Origin: Bacteroidia bacterium
Lineage (GTDB): Bacteria > Bacteroidota > Bacteroidia > Bacteroidales > GWF2-35-48
Direction: 5' to 3'
Length of the DNA: 38,212 nucleotides
NCBI GenBank assembly: GCA_016212695.1
Contig: JACREX010000237.1
Location: 1 to 38,212, forward strand
Part shown: in pieces, positions 1 to 8,724 of the stretch
Layout: the number at the start of each line of letters is the position of its first letter
How positions within the stretch are numbered: position 1 is the stretch's first letter
The notes under the pieces: generated by a model
Database searches by the model: none
What the model was told of the DNA's origin: nothing
What the model saw: the letters and a program-made list of their open reading frames with translations, nothing else
Made by a program: the position numbers and the translations under genes

Positions 1-192
1 CTATACATCTCAATAAAATCATGGCAGATAGAATTTTTACAAACTTGAAAATTGATATGAGTTGCAAAAAATATAAGAGGGTTTATCGCGATGCCTTATG
101 GTTTGGTAAAATTGCGTCTTAAAAATTAACGAAGTATTGCTTCATATATTTTATATCTTTATTAAGCAAAATCCTGAAAAACCCGCAGTTGT

Positions 193-540
193 TTATAACG
201 CAAAATGTATTCGTAATGCCGCTTTGATTTTTTCCATTGTATCTTGAGAAACAGAACCGAGTTTTTTTAACAATCTTTGTTTATCAATGGAACGAACTTG
301 ATCACAAACTGCTTTTGAATCAAAATTAAGCCCTGTCTCCGGTGTAACCGGCATTAAAACTTCAAACGGATATACTTTTGTTATATTTGCCGAAGTAATT
401 GGAGCGACCGATACTCTTTTCGCTCCCCTGTTTGCATAATCATTAGAAACTATGACGCCAGGCCGCGTTTTGGACATTTCCGCTCCTATCGTCGGATCTA
501 ATGCGACCAGAAAAATGTCTCCCTGTTTAACCGTAATCAT
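193..540 (-). CDS. mazF: MazF/PemK-family endoribonuclease toxin
   Basis: Probable mRNA-cleaving toxin of a type II toxin-antitoxin pair. The protein (about 115 aa, normal for the family) shows the MazF/PemK pattern: an N-terminal QGDIFLVALDP strand, KTRPGVIVSND, then VAPITS and the late VCDQVRSIDKQRL segment. The start at 540 is chosen because its ATG overlaps the stop of the upstream antitoxin as ATGA (537-540), which suggests translational coupling; an ATG two codons earlier (546) is also possible. The upstream partner (537-737) is a DUF104-like protein rather than a MazE-type AbrB protein. The family call is confident; that it is active here is inference, since no key residue is obviously missing. 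Confidence 0.88.
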   Translation of the reverse strand: MITVKQGDIFLVALDPTIGAEMSKTRPGVIVSNDYANRGAKRVSVAPITSANITKVYPFEVLMPVTPETGLNFDSKAVCDQVRSIDKQRLLKKLGSVSQDTMEKIKAALRIHFAL

Positions 541-737
541 TTCCATCCCTCTGCGTCAATTACAGTCCAATCTTCTAAATCTGACCGGAAACAGGATGCC
601 TCAGCATAAACTTTTTCAAGGTCTGAATCATTCTTTATTTCCGGCCAAAAATGTATTACTAATTCCTTATGTTCCGGAATATTGACTTTTTCTTTTGGTC
701 GAAAAACTCCCCTTTCGTAAACTGCTTTGACCTTCAT
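537..737 (-). CDS. AF2212/DUF104-like antitoxin
   Basis: A 66-aa protein whose first 30 residues (MKVKAVYERGVFRPKEKVNI) match the DUF104 (AF2212-like) antitoxin pattern: a short beta-hairpin with xAVYExGVFxPxEKV. The C-terminal half ends in an acidic, Trp-containing tail (SDLEDWTVIDAEGWK) that could be the toxin-binding part. It overlaps mazF by four bases. DUF104 proteins are best known beside PIN-domain (VapC-like) toxins, so pairing with MazF is less usual. A strong Shine-Dalgarno sequence (AAGGAGGG) sits 5 bases before the ATG, which is uncommon in Bacteroidota and may point to acquisition from another phylum. Antitoxin role is inferred from position and family. Confidence 0.75.
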   Translation of the reverse strand: MKVKAVYERGVFRPKEKVNIPEHKELVIHFWPEIKNDSDLEKVYAEASCFRSDLEDWTVIDAEGWK

Positions 738-741
738 GGTA

Positions 742-750
742 CCCTCCTTT
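742..750 (-). promoter_or_regulatory. Strong Shine-Dalgarno site of the MazF operon
   Basis: Read on the minus strand, AAAGGAGGG lies 5 bases upstream of the antitoxin ATG (737). It matches the anti-SD almost perfectly. Other genes in this window have A-rich leaders without such a site, so this one stands out. Confidence 0.7.
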
Positions 751-792
751 GGTGTTGTTAGGAAATAACATTATCATTTTAAATTTTAAAAA

Positions 793-873
793 TATCGAAT
801 AATGAACATTGAATAACGAATGTCGAAGTGTTTAAATACTTCAAAATTCTACGGTTCGATGTTCGATATTCAT
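793..873. repeat. Degenerate inverted repeat of GAA/TTC-rich dispersed type
   Basis: The 326-bp gap between the MazF operon and the next gene holds a degenerate inverted repeat: ATGAACATTGAATAACGAATGTCGAA on the left side answers TTCGATGTTCGATATTCAT on the right, with a small GAAGT/ACTTC hairpin between. Sequences of this style are common intergenic filler in Bacteroidota; copies elsewhere in the genome are expected but cannot be seen here. The rest of the gap is AT-rich with nothing recognisable. Confidence 0.45.
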
Positions 874-1063
874 AATTAATGTAAATGTAAACTTTAATTT
901 TTTACAAGCCCTTTGTTTTTTTTAGATTAATACTTTAAAAATTTACATGTTTACCAGTAAATTATTACTTTTAAAGAGTACAAATTGTATATTTGTTTGG
1001 GCAAAAGAATAAACCGATAATAAAATAATATGTATAAAGAATATATTTTTCATATTTGTATAA

Positions 1064-1888
1064 TTATCTTATACCAATTACTCTAAGCCATCCACCACCA
1101 GTACCACTAACAGTTATTGATATTACATCTGGTGTGCTTGAACTGAAAGAACCTTGACGTAGTTTTACTACTTCACCAGCTGTAATTCCATAATCCGAGC
1201 AATTCCCTGAACAATAATCGTCATAAGAAGTAACATAGTAAAATATCCCTTCAGCAATTTTTCTATTCATTATTTTTGTCTGTGCTATTTCCCATCTACT
1301 AATATCACTTGCTGCCCATGTTGAGAGTATTGATGTTCCATTAATGGTAAGGTTACAACCATTACTAAAACCACTATTTGCATAAACATATCCATAAATA
1401 TCAATTTCTTTGTATTGCCCAAGGTCAATGTTAATTGTTTGCGCTGATATGGAAGTAGTTTCAAAGATAATATCAGATGATGAAGATTTTTCAGCAAATA
1501 AAGCATAAGGCACAGACATCATTTGTGTAGTTCCCATATTTAAGTACCCACTGCCTCCATCAATTTCCACTTTTAAAAAATGAGTATGTTTTCCCCATTC
1601 AATGGCGCTAAATGAGGATGCACTTCCGGCGCCGGTTGATGTTCCTTGTCCGATAATCAGGTTGTATAAGCCAAACCCATTTGTAGTAGTGCTGTGCGTT
1701 TCCTGCCAGCTTATTGTTCCTGAAATACTATCAGCAATAATGGAAAATCGTATGTTTAAAGGATGGTTCAGCAATTCATTTCCGGAAGAATCGCGGGCCA
1801 CAGCCTGATAGTTTATACCCTGTGGAGTCTGGGCAAATATCCATGCAGAAATTAAGGTCAACAGTGCTAATAAACAAATCTTTTTCAT
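1064..1888 (-). CDS. Secreted protein with Bacteroidota-type N-terminal domain
   Basis: 274 aa. Residues 1-19 form a signal peptide (MKKICLLALLTLISAWIFAQ). The mature N-terminus reads TPQGINYQAVARDSSGNELLN, followed by WQETH, NGFGLYNLIIGQG, KVEIDGGSGY and MMSVPYALFAE. This block recurs at the start of many exported Bacteroidota proteins, often ahead of collagen-like or tail-fibre-like regions. Here it is followed by an unrelated beta-rich C-terminal half (residues about 140-274) that I do not recognise. No T9SS C-terminal signal is obvious. It stands alone between two toxin-antitoxin operons. Export is well supported; the function is unknown, with surface or adhesion roles being guesses. Confidence 0.8.
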   Translation of the reverse strand: MKKICLLALLTLISAWIFAQTPQGINYQAVARDSSGNELLNHPLNIRFSIIADSISGTISWQETHSTTTNGFGLYNLIIGQGTSTGAGSASSFSAIEWGKHTHFLKVEIDGGSGYLNMGTTQMMSVPYALFAEKSSSSDIIFETTSISAQTINIDLGQYKEIDIYGYVYANSGFSNGCNLTINGTSILSTWAASDISRWEIAQTKIMNRKIAEGIFYYVTSYDDYCSGNCSDYGITAGEVVKLRQGSFSSSTPDVISITVSGTGGGWLRVIGIR

Positions 1889-1975
1889 ATTTTTTTTGTT
1901 TAGTTATAAATTAATAATTCTTTCTATCAATAACAAAATTGTTTATCTATATTAGACTTTATACCGAATAAATTT

Positions 1976-2350
1976 TTATTTTTTCAGAACAATATTTTCT
2001 ATTTCAGTTAAAACTGTTGTTATTTCAGGCTCTGAACTTTCTTCAATCGTATTTAATAAGTGCTTGTGGTGAGGAAATGATTTTATATCTTTATGATGTT
2101 TGGCATTATCATATCTAAAAATCAAATTGTTATTGGTATCCACATAATGATAATGATATTTGATTTTTTGATTTAGTTCAATGTCTTTCACTTCTGCAAA
2201 ATCTAAGCGGCTATCATCAGCAAACGTTACTTCTCCTTCAATAAAACCTCGTTCCTCACTATAAGCCTTTTCGTTGAGTTGATAGTTTTCTATGATATGA
2301 GAATAATTTTCAATATTGTTTTTTACTTTGTCAAAATATTTAAAAATCAT
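1976..2350 (-). CDS. tumE: TumE-family (DUF6516) toxin
   Basis: 124 aa. The central segment KIKYHYHYVDTNNNLIFRYDNAKHHKD followed by FPHHKHL is the hallmark of the TumE/DUF6516 toxin family (Y-H-Y-hydrophobic, RYDNAPHH, FPHHKH). The protein is full length for this family. Its start overlaps the stop of the upstream partner by four bases (ATGA, 2347-2350), as usual for co-translated toxin-antitoxin pairs. The family assignment comes from these motifs; the toxic activity is family knowledge and not shown by the sequence. Confidence 0.82.
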   Translation of the reverse strand: MIFKYFDKVKNNIENYSHIIENYQLNEKAYSEERGFIEGEVTFADDSRLDFAEVKDIELNQKIKYHYHYVDTNNNLIFRYDNAKHHKDIKSFPHHKHLLNTIEESSEPEITTVLTEIENIVLKK

Positions 2351-2655
2351 ATCAGTTTTTGTAATTTTTGTTTACAACTCAATTGCATTTCATAAATACC
2401 CGACCATAGAACAAAATCTTTGTTATCACCCATCTGTCCGTTTTCAAATTGTTTATAAAATTTTGAAGATGACATATTATATTTTAGTTCGTATTTATTT
2501 AAATCTATTTGCATATGAGCAATTTCCCGTTTGAGTTTTTTTATATGATATTCAATAAATTTATCAAACATTACTTCCTTACTGCCAAATAATTGAATAA
2601 ATGTGTCAATACGATTGGCTATATTGGACTGCAATTCAAATGTAACTGTTTGCAT
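2347..2655 (-). CDS. Putative TumA-type antitoxin
   Basis: 102 aa, charged and mostly helical: QTVTFELQSNIANRIDTFIQLFG, then a Lys/Glu-rich middle. The N-terminus could form a short beta strand followed by a helix, as in ribbon-helix-helix DNA-binding antitoxins, but I do not see a clear fold signature. It is assigned as the antitoxin because it precedes and overlaps the TumE-family gene in the usual order. A TAnnTTTG promoter box lies about 85 bases upstream (2740-2747). The antitoxin role is inferred. Confidence 0.65.
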   Translation of the reverse strand: MQTVTFELQSNIANRIDTFIQLFGSKEVMFDKFIEYHIKKLKREIAHMQIDLNKYELKYNMSSSKFYKQFENGQMGDNKDFVLWSGIYEMQLSCKQKLQKLI

Positions 2656-2739
2656 AATTTTAAAATTTTATGTGTTTAAAATAACTCATTAATTACTAGA
2701 TCGAATAGAAGCTATTCCATGATTATATTTTTCAATATA

Positions 2740-2747
2740 CAAAGATA
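2740..2747 (-). promoter_or_regulatory. -7 box of the TumA/TumE operon
   Basis: On the minus strand this reads TATCTTTG, an exact TAnnTTTG match to the Bacteroidota primary-sigma -7 element. It lies 84 bases before the antitoxin ATG. No good -33 TTTG is present at 19-21 bp, so this is a half-supported promoter. Confidence 0.45.
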
Positions 2748-3040
2748 ATCTTTTTATCGCAAAATAAATTTTCATTCAAATATTTTCTAATCTTCATTCT
2801 CTGTTTTCAAGCGGGGTTTTATCAATTCATTATTTTCATTTTGTCAGTCATTTTATTGTACGGATTTTTACGGCCCATTGTTTCTAACTTGTGGACAAGT
2901 ATATTTTTAATTTATTTCTATTTCATAAATTATTTGTGTATCGGCTGTAAAGATGAGATATTTTTATGTAAAATCTATCAAGTGGTTAGTTTACACATTG
3001 TAAATTCCGTATTCATTTTAATAACAGAATCTTTTTTGTC

Positions 3041-3154
3041 CCGGGATCTCTGGAACTGAACGCTAACAATCAATCCGAAGGCAATTACAGCATTGACTGG
3101 GACACCGCAGACCTTGCCCCGGCATCTATTTCTACAGCCTCAATCATCGGATAA
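3041..3154 (+). pseudogene. 3' remnant of an unidentified coding gene
   Basis: Within a 535-bp, otherwise very AT-rich gap, a short stretch changes abruptly to coding-like composition. One plus-strand frame reads PGSLELNANNQSEGNYSIDW and continues DTADLAPASISTASIIG to a TAA stop at 3152-3154, followed by a terminator. The frame is open back only to about 2990 and has no plausible start. This looks like the tail of a lost gene whose upstream part has been replaced by AT-rich DNA. The parent family is not recognised. Confidence 0.35.
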
Positions 3155-3163
3155 ATACGAAAA

Positions 3164-3186
3164 GCCGCACCAGAATTGCGGTTTTT
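3164..3186. terminator. Hairpin terminator, probably bidirectional
   Basis: CCGCA and TGCGG form a short stem around a 7-base loop, followed by TTTTTT on the plus strand and flanked by CTTTT on the minus strand. It sits 4 bases beyond the stop of the minus-strand C25 protease gene and 10 bases after the stop of the plus-strand remnant, so it could serve both directions. Confidence 0.6.
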
Positions 3187-3190
3187 TGTT

Positions 3191-6100
3191 TTACTCTTTT
3201 ACAATAAATTTCCTCACAACTCCGGCCTTTTCAGTATATAGCCTTATAAAATAAATTCCATCGGGCAACCCTGTAATATCATATACCCGGCGATAATTCC
3301 CTTTCATACAATTTTCATTACTTTTTAAAACCCCGATTTTCTGCCCGACAGAATTAAATATTTCAACAGAGACTTTACTGTCGGCATCCAGGGTATATTC
3401 AAGGTGTACAATATTTTTCGCCGGATTGGGATAAACATTAAATGAAAAAGTATGAGCAGTTTCTGGCTCTTTCACTGTTAAAGGTATATTTGAATGACAC
3501 GGGAAAAGAATATAATCAATCCATGCGCAATCGCTTCCTATCGGGTCGTAATCCACATAATCTTTTGAATAAGCCCATTTAAAAGTATGCGTACCCTGAA
3601 ATACAGGGAACCCGGCCCTCGCCCATCCCTTCTCGCCAGACCATGAACCCCTGTAACCGTCGTCAATGTAGAAAGTGAGCCAATCCCAGTACAGTTCTGA
3701 AGATACTTTATAATTAAATGAAATACTGTCGTCAGTAAGAACATTTACGCTTATTGAAAGAGAAGTCGCCTGGGTATGCGTTATATGGCCCGATTTTGCG
3801 CAGAAGGCGCCTTCGGAGGGTATGCTGTCGTCAACAAACCAGGTGGTGTCGCTTGTATGAACCCATGCATACTTATTGAAATTTCCCGTTTCAAAATCTT
3901 CTTCAACAGGACGGATATTTTCCGTAAAAACTTTTTGTGCGTTATAGGTGGCAAAACCGAGATTGTTCACGATGTCGAATGCAGTACAACTTGTTATTCC
4001 GGGGCTTGCCGATATATTAAAAACCGCATCCACAGTATCGCCAGGAATAAGGTTATTAATATTAAATGAAGAACTGTTAAGCGATATAAAACCGCTGCTG
4101 CAGGAAATATTGCTTAAGGTTGATACCATCGGGCAATGGCCAATATTCATTGACTGTATATGAATATCCACGGTTTCGCCCGGCTCGATGATCCCGTTAC
4201 CATTGCCGCTCACGGCATCATGAATCGTTGCAGTTCCAATCCTTGGTTTTGGCGCATTGATGATTATATGGAATGAGGAATTCCACGTGTGCGAATTATT
4301 ATCAAAAACCGTAACATTAAAATCAGCAACATGCTGGTCGGGAACAGTGTCGGATATTGAAACCGCAAAAGCATTGTTTTGCAACGATTCCGTATTTGCA
4401 GCTATATTTCCCCACGTACCTGTACTATCTGTAATTGTAATATACGGATCGGATGAAGCGAGTGCGGCATATATGCCATTACCCATATCCGGCCCTACAT
4501 TTTTAAGAGAAACATTCAGCAATATATTTTCGCCATAATCTGCCGCCTGGTTATTATTTCCTGCTGCATCATTGATGGATGAATTATAATAAATCACATA
4601 GGGATCAATAGATGGAGAAGTGATTGTAATATGGCCAATGTAAGGGGTTTTATTGTATGCAGTAACCGTAACAATAATCGTATCAATAACCGATAAAGCA
4701 GGAAAATTAATAATTGTAAAACCACTGTTAATATAGCCTGTTCCTAATATTTCTCCGTTAAGAGTAAGTGAAACTAAGGCATTTTCAACAAAGCCGGTTA
4801 CCTGTATATTGCCTGTGCCGATAACAACCGAAGATACATGAGAGACCAACATTGAATCGGGGACAATGGTTCTCAACACAATGGAAGGATCGCCGAAAAC
4901 AGTCCAGGTATCTGCCATGTCGGCTCCTGAATTTCCATAATCGTCAATCATTTTCATGCAACCGTTCATGGAGATTCCGCCGAAGGTGTGCTTGACATTT
5001 CCGGAAATGCTTTCAACTAACAGGTCAGCCATTTCATCCTGCCCGTCCATGGGTTCGCTCCAGTACTGGCTGATGGTTGACATAAAAGCGCCGATGGCGC
5101 CTGTGGGTTTACCATTCACCTGGGCTCTCAGCCATGCTTCGCCAAAACAGGTGGTGTTAACAAAACTTCCGTTTGAACAGGCAACAGACCATATAAAGGG
5201 GAGTTTATTAAAATTAACAAGGCTGTCAATCTCCGTATTTGAAAAGCCCGAAGTACCCCATCCATGGTCCCATCCGTGGCCTGTGTAGATTATCACTCCC
5301 GCACCGGGATTCAATTGTTCAAGAATCATATGGGCTGTGGGATTGCCGACAGAATCAAGCCCTCCATGATCTCCATCATAATTTTCCGACATGGCCGTAT
5401 ACGTATAATTAAAAAATTTTGTGCGGATATTTCTCACATGCTCATAATCTAATTCATTATCATCTCCCGGCCCCTGCTCTGTGGCAAGGCCGATACCCGA
5501 AGTGTACCAACTTCCGGCAAGATCCGGATTTTTTTCGTATTTAAGCGTGCGTTCAACCTGGGTTTCAACATCCGGAACTGCTTCGGCAGAAAATCTTCCT
5601 ACAAACACTTCGGTGTAATGATCATTGCCGAGAATATACCCGTAATAATTATCAGACGGGCCTATAGCTGCCGGATAAGGAGGAATCTGCGCTGCATCTC
5701 CTACAAGCAGAAGGTAAGTCAATCCTTTGGTATTATAATAATTTTCCACATATGCTTTAATATCATTAGCTCCGCTGAAATTCACGGCATCCACTATTTC
5801 TACCGGGATACCCTTCTGCTTTTTCCATTGAATATAAGGCTGCATGGCATTTATAAACGGGCCGTAACAAATGATCAGCATATTGCCGTCTTCTTCTACA
5901 GGGGTATATTTTGCCTGCTGTACATAATTAATAAAATGATTCTTATAAATATTTTTAAAGTCAGCCGATATTTTTTGGGGATTGTTTTGCCTCTCTAATA
6001 TGTTAGCTCCGGCAATTCCAGATGATGTTACTTTGACTGTAATATCTCTGTAAACTCTTAATTTTTTCTGAACCGGATTGTATTGAAACGGATAAACTAC

Positions 6101-6592
6101 CACTGTCTGGCCCCGGTAATCTCTCAGGATATAAGGTTCTTTCAGTTCGGCAACTTTTCCCGGATAAAATTCATCTTTTGAATAGATTTCATCAAAACTG
6201 AAAGGTATGGATGAGGGATCAACCGTTCTGGATAATGTGCCTTTTGAAGGAGCAATATTAATATTGTTAATTTCATAATAATCCGAATTTATAATTTCTA
6301 TCTGCATTTTATCCTCATCAGGAATGATGACAGAAGCAGCCAGTTTATCCATTTCCGGACAGCCCTTTTTCAACACCGGCGTTCCCTGATCTGTTTTCAC
6401 CGTATAAAATTCATCATTGCCTATGCGGACTGTACTTGAAAAATATTTTCCGGGCATGAAACTAATAATGGTTTCGTCATCTGAAGAAGATAACACCTGA
6501 ATCACTGATTTGCCATTATCATTCTGAGCGATCATCAGAAATGGCAATAATTGAATAATTAGCAGGAGGTATAGATTTTTCATATTCATCAC
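3191..6592 (-). CDS. Gingipain-like C25 peptidase with T9SS sorting domain
   Basis: A large exported cysteine protease of 1133 aa. Order: signal peptide (about 1-22, NLYLLLIIQLLPFLMIAQ), prodomain (about 25-230), peptidase C25 domain (about 235-590), beta-sandwich/Ig-like repeats, a jelly-roll-like region (about 905-1030), and a type A T9SS C-terminal domain (last 85 residues, FNVYPNPAKN ... GLPDGIYFIRLYTEKAGVVRKFIVKE). The catalytic pair is visible: His in YTGHGWDHG (about residue 434) and Cys in SVACSNGSF (about 470). Start codons at 6592 (GTG), 6589 and 6583 are all possible; a promoter at 6609-6639 makes the ATGs at 6589 or 6583 more likely. It should cross the outer membrane by T9SS and be anchored or released. 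Specificity (Arg, Lys or other) cannot be read from the sequence. Confidence 0.92.
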   Translation of the reverse strand: MMNMKNLYLLLIIQLLPFLMIAQNDNGKSVIQVLSSSDDETIISFMPGKYFSSTVRIGNDEFYTVKTDQGTPVLKKGCPEMDKLAASVIIPDEDKMQIEIINSDYYEINNINIAPSKGTLSRTVDPSSIPFSFDEIYSKDEFYPGKVAELKEPYILRDYRGQTVVVYPFQYNPVQKKLRVYRDITVKVTSSGIAGANILERQNNPQKISADFKNIYKNHFINYVQQAKYTPVEEDGNMLIICYGPFINAMQPYIQWKKQKGIPVEIVDAVNFSGANDIKAYVENYYNTKGLTYLLLVGDAAQIPPYPAAIGPSDNYYGYILGNDHYTEVFVGRFSAEAVPDVETQVERTLKYEKNPDLAGSWYTSGIGLATEQGPGDDNELDYEHVRNIRTKFFNYTYTAMSENYDGDHGGLDSVGNPTAHMILEQLNPGAGVIIYTGHGWDHGWGTSGFSNTEIDSLVNFNKLPFIWSVACSNGSFVNTTCFGEAWLRAQVNGKPTGAIGAFMSTISQYWSEPMDGQDEMADLLVESISGNVKHTFGGISMNGCMKMIDDYGNSGADMADTWTVFGDPSIVLRTIVPDSMLVSHVSSVVIGTGNIQVTGFVENALVSLTLNGEILGTGYINSGFTIINFPALSVIDTIIVTVTAYNKTPYIGHITITSPSIDPYVIYYNSSINDAAGNNNQAADYGENILLNVSLKNVGPDMGNGIYAALASSDPYITITDSTGTWGNIAANTESLQNNAFAVSISDTVPDQHVADFNVTVFDNNSHTWNSSFHIIINAPKPRIGTATIHDAVSGNGNGIIEPGETVDIHIQSMNIGHCPMVSTLSNISCSSGFISLNSSSFNINNLIPGDTVDAVFNISASPGITSCTAFDIVNNLGFATYNAQKVFTENIRPVEEDFETGNFNKYAWVHTSDTTWFVDDSIPSEGAFCAKSGHITHTQATSLSISVNVLTDDSISFNYKVSSELYWDWLTFYIDDGYRGSWSGEKGWARAGFPVFQGTHTFKWAYSKDYVDYDPIGSDCAWIDYILFPCHSNIPLTVKEPETAHTFSFNVYPNPAKNIVHLEYTLDADSKVSVEIFNSVGQKIGVLKSNENCMKGNYRRVYDITGLPDGIYFIRLYTEKAGVVRKFIVKE

Positions 6593-6608
6593 GGATTAAG
6601 TAATTAAG

Positions 6609-6639
6609 CAAATCTACATCAATTTTTTATCAAATCAAA
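6609..6639 (-). promoter_or_regulatory. Bacteroidota-type promoter of the C25 protease
   Basis: On the minus strand: TTTG (6639-6636), 19 bp, then TAGATTTG (6616-6609). Both boxes and the spacing fit TTTG-N19..21-TAnnTTTG. Transcription would start near 6602, giving a leader of roughly 13-19 bases to the ATGs at 6589 or 6583. Confidence 0.7.
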
Positions 6640-6719
6640 GCCGAATGGGATAATAATAAAACAAATCCGCCTTAATTCTCAGGGCTTGCAACCTGTTAAT
6701 ACTTTTGTTGAAAAACTCT

Positions 6720-6751
6720 TTTCAAAGCATTGTCAAGATTAATTATCTTTG
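6720..6751 (+). promoter_or_regulatory. Promoter of the topoisomerase IV subunit B gene
   Basis: TATCTTTG at 6744-6751 matches the TAnnTTTG -7 element exactly; TTTC at 6720-6723, 20 bp upstream, is a three-of-four match to the -33 TTTG. The start would be near 6758, about 13 bases before the ATG at 6771, which also argues against the earlier in-frame start at 6705. Confidence 0.65.
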
Positions 6752-6770
6752 CAAAATTCTTAATTACGCT

Positions 6771-8606
6771 ATGACGACAGAAGTCTATACAGAAGATAGT
6801 ATCCTAACCTTAGACTGGCAGGAGCATATCCGCAAAAGGCCGGGAATGTATATAGGGAAATTAGGCGACGGATCCTCGCCGGATGACGGGATCTATGTAC
6901 TGCTTAAAGAAGTTCTCGATAACTCCGTGGACGAATACATGATGGGTTACGGCAAAAATATTGACATTGCCATTGAAGACGATAATGTGCAGGTGCGCGA
7001 CTATGGACGCGGTATTCCTCTCGGGAAATTAGTAGAAGCATCTTCGGTGATGAATACAGGCGCCAAGTATGATTCCAAAGTATTTAAAAAAACCGTTGGA
7101 TTGAATGGTGTTGGTATAAAAGCGGTGAATGCCCTTTCACAAAAATTTTTCATCCAGGCATACCGCGAAGGGGAAATGAAAACTGCCGAGTTTTCTGAAG
7201 GAAAAATTGTTAAAGAACGGAAAATAGAAAAAACAAATGAGGAGAACGGAACCCTTGTTACTTTTATTCCGGATATTGAAATTTTCGGCGAATACAGGTA
7301 TATTTCCGAATATATCGAAAAGATGCTCCGTAACTATGTGTACCTGAATACCGGGCTTAGCCTTAATTATAACGGAACCCGTTTCATTTCAAAAAACGGC
7401 CTTTTAGACCTGCTCAATGAAAACATGGGATCGCCCGGATTGTATCCGATCATACAATTAAAAGGCGAAGATATTGAAATTGCTTTTACGCATGGTTCGC
7501 ATTACGGCGAAGAATATTACACCTTTGTGAACGGGCAGCATACATCGCAGGGCGGCGCGCATCTCACAGCCTTCAAAGAAGGATTAGCAAAAACCATCCG
7601 CGAATTTTACAAAAAAGATTTCGATACGTCCGACATACGGACCTCAGTAATAGCTGCCATCAGCATAAAAGTCGAGGACCCGATTTTTGAATCGCAGACC
7701 AAAACCAAATTAGGATCAAAAGATATTTCGCCGAACGGACCGACGATTCGCAACTTTATTATTGATTTTATTAAAGAACACTTGGATAATTTCCTGCATA
7801 AAAACCCGGAAACCGCTACCATACTCCTCAATAAAATCATTGAATCGGAAAAGGAACGCAAAGCCATTTCGAGCATCCAGAAGCTGGCAAAAGAACGCGC
7901 CAAAAAAGCCAACCTGCACAACCGGAAACTACGCGACAGCCGCATACACTATAATTCCGACGATGAAAGACGATATGAAACCACGTTATTCATCACCGAA
8001 GGAGACTCGGCCAGCGGCTCCATCACCATCTCGCGCGATGTCAATACGCAGGCGGTATTCAGCCTTAAAGGGAAACCACTGAATTGTTACGGCATGACCA
8101 AAAAAGTGGTGTATGAAAACGAAGAATTCAATCTGCTGCAGGCGGCCATGAATATTGAAGAAGACATAGAAAACCTTCGTTACCACAACATTGTTATTGC
8201 CACGGATGCGGATGTTGACGGCATGCATATCCGGCTTCTGCTGATAACATTTTTCCTGCAGTTTTTCCCCGACCTGATCCGGAACGGACATTTGTATATC
8301 CTGCAAACGCCGCTCTTCAGGGTGCGTAATAAAAATAAAACCATGTACTGCTATTCTGAAAACGAAAAACAAAAAGCAATAAAGCAACTTAACGGAACGG
8401 CAGAGATCACAAGGTTCAAAGGCCTTGGAGAAATTTCGCCGGACGAGTTCAAGCATTTCATCGGAAAAAATATCCGGCTCGAGCCGGTTATGCTGAAACG
8501 CGAGGAATCGGTATCCGGTATGCTTACGTTTTACATGGGGAAAAATACTCCGGACCGGCAGGACTTTATTATTGCCAACCTGAAAACCGAAGAAGAGGTG
8601 TTGTGA
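6771..8606 (+). CDS. parE: DNA topoisomerase IV subunit B (ParE)
   Basis: 611 aa from ATG 6771. ATPase (GHKL) motifs in order: [27 protein letters not shown] and [14 protein letters not shown], preceded by RKRPGMYIG. The transducer domain follows. The TOPRIM domain shows [12 protein letters not shown] and [12 protein letters not shown], and the end carries [13 protein letters not shown]. The length and lack of a GyrB-type insertion in the TOPRIM part favour ParE over GyrB. With ParC it forms the type II enzyme that separates linked daughter chromosomes. An in-frame ATG at 6705 would add 22 residues but lies upstream of the promoter's -7 box, so 6771 is preferred. parC, often next to parE, is not in this window: the following gene is convergent. 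Confidence 0.93.
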   Translation: MTTEVYTEDSILTLDWQEHIRKRPGMYIGKLGDGSSPDDGIYVLLKEVLDNSVDEYMMGYGKNIDIAIEDDNVQVRDYGRGIPLGKLVEASSVMNTGAKYDSKVFKKTVGLNGVGIKAVNALSQKFFIQAYREGEMKTAEFSEGKIVKERKIEKTNEENGTLVTFIPDIEIFGEYRYISEYIEKMLRNYVYLNTGLSLNYNGTRFISKNGLLDLLNENMGSPGLYPIIQLKGEDIEIAFTHGSHYGEEYYTFVNGQHTSQGGAHLTAFKEGLAKTIREFYKKDFDTSDIRTSVIAAISIKVEDPIFESQTKTKLGSKDISPNGPTIRNFIIDFIKEHLDNFLHKNPETATILLNKIIESEKERKAISSIQKLAKERAKKANLHNRKLRDSRIHYNSDDERRYETTLFITEGDSASGSITISRDVNTQAVFSLKGKPLNCYGMTKKVVYENEEFNLLQAAMNIEEDIENLRYHNIVIATDADVDGMHIRLLLITFFLQFFPDLIRNGHLYILQTPLFRVRNKNKTMYCYSENEKQKAIKQLNGTAEITRFKGLGEISPDEFKHFIGKNIRLEPVMLKREESVSGMLTFYMGKNTPDRQDFIIANLKTEEEVL

Positions 8607-8609
8607 TTT

Positions 8610-8708
8610 TGACCGACGATGGACGACAGATGACGGACGATTTTATTTTCGTGTGCTGACTGAAGCCATTGAGCCCTGAGCCTGTCGAAGGGGCGAAATG
8701 TCGAAGGG
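8610..8708. repeat. Intergenic repeat-like sequences between convergent genes
   Basis: The 118-bp gap between parE and the DPP11 gene holds a GACGA/GGACGA-rich low-complexity run (8610-8641) and a CCTGAGCCTGTCGAAGG motif followed by GTCGAAGGG (8671-8708). The latter resembles a dispersed repeat (TTCGACAGGCTCAGG in reverse) seen between genes in many bacteria including Bacteroidota. No terminator is evident. Confidence 0.5.
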
Positions 8709-8724
8709 TGAAGTATACGATTTA

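Noticed and set aside
2841-3059. 72-codon hydrophobic frame in the 2.7-3.2 kb gap
   Set aside because: Aromatic-rich translation of AT-rich DNA with no plausible start signal; its tail crosses the remnant in a different frame.
7607-8456. Open frames opposite parE
   Set aside because: Shadows of the parE coding frame with no start signals or motifs.
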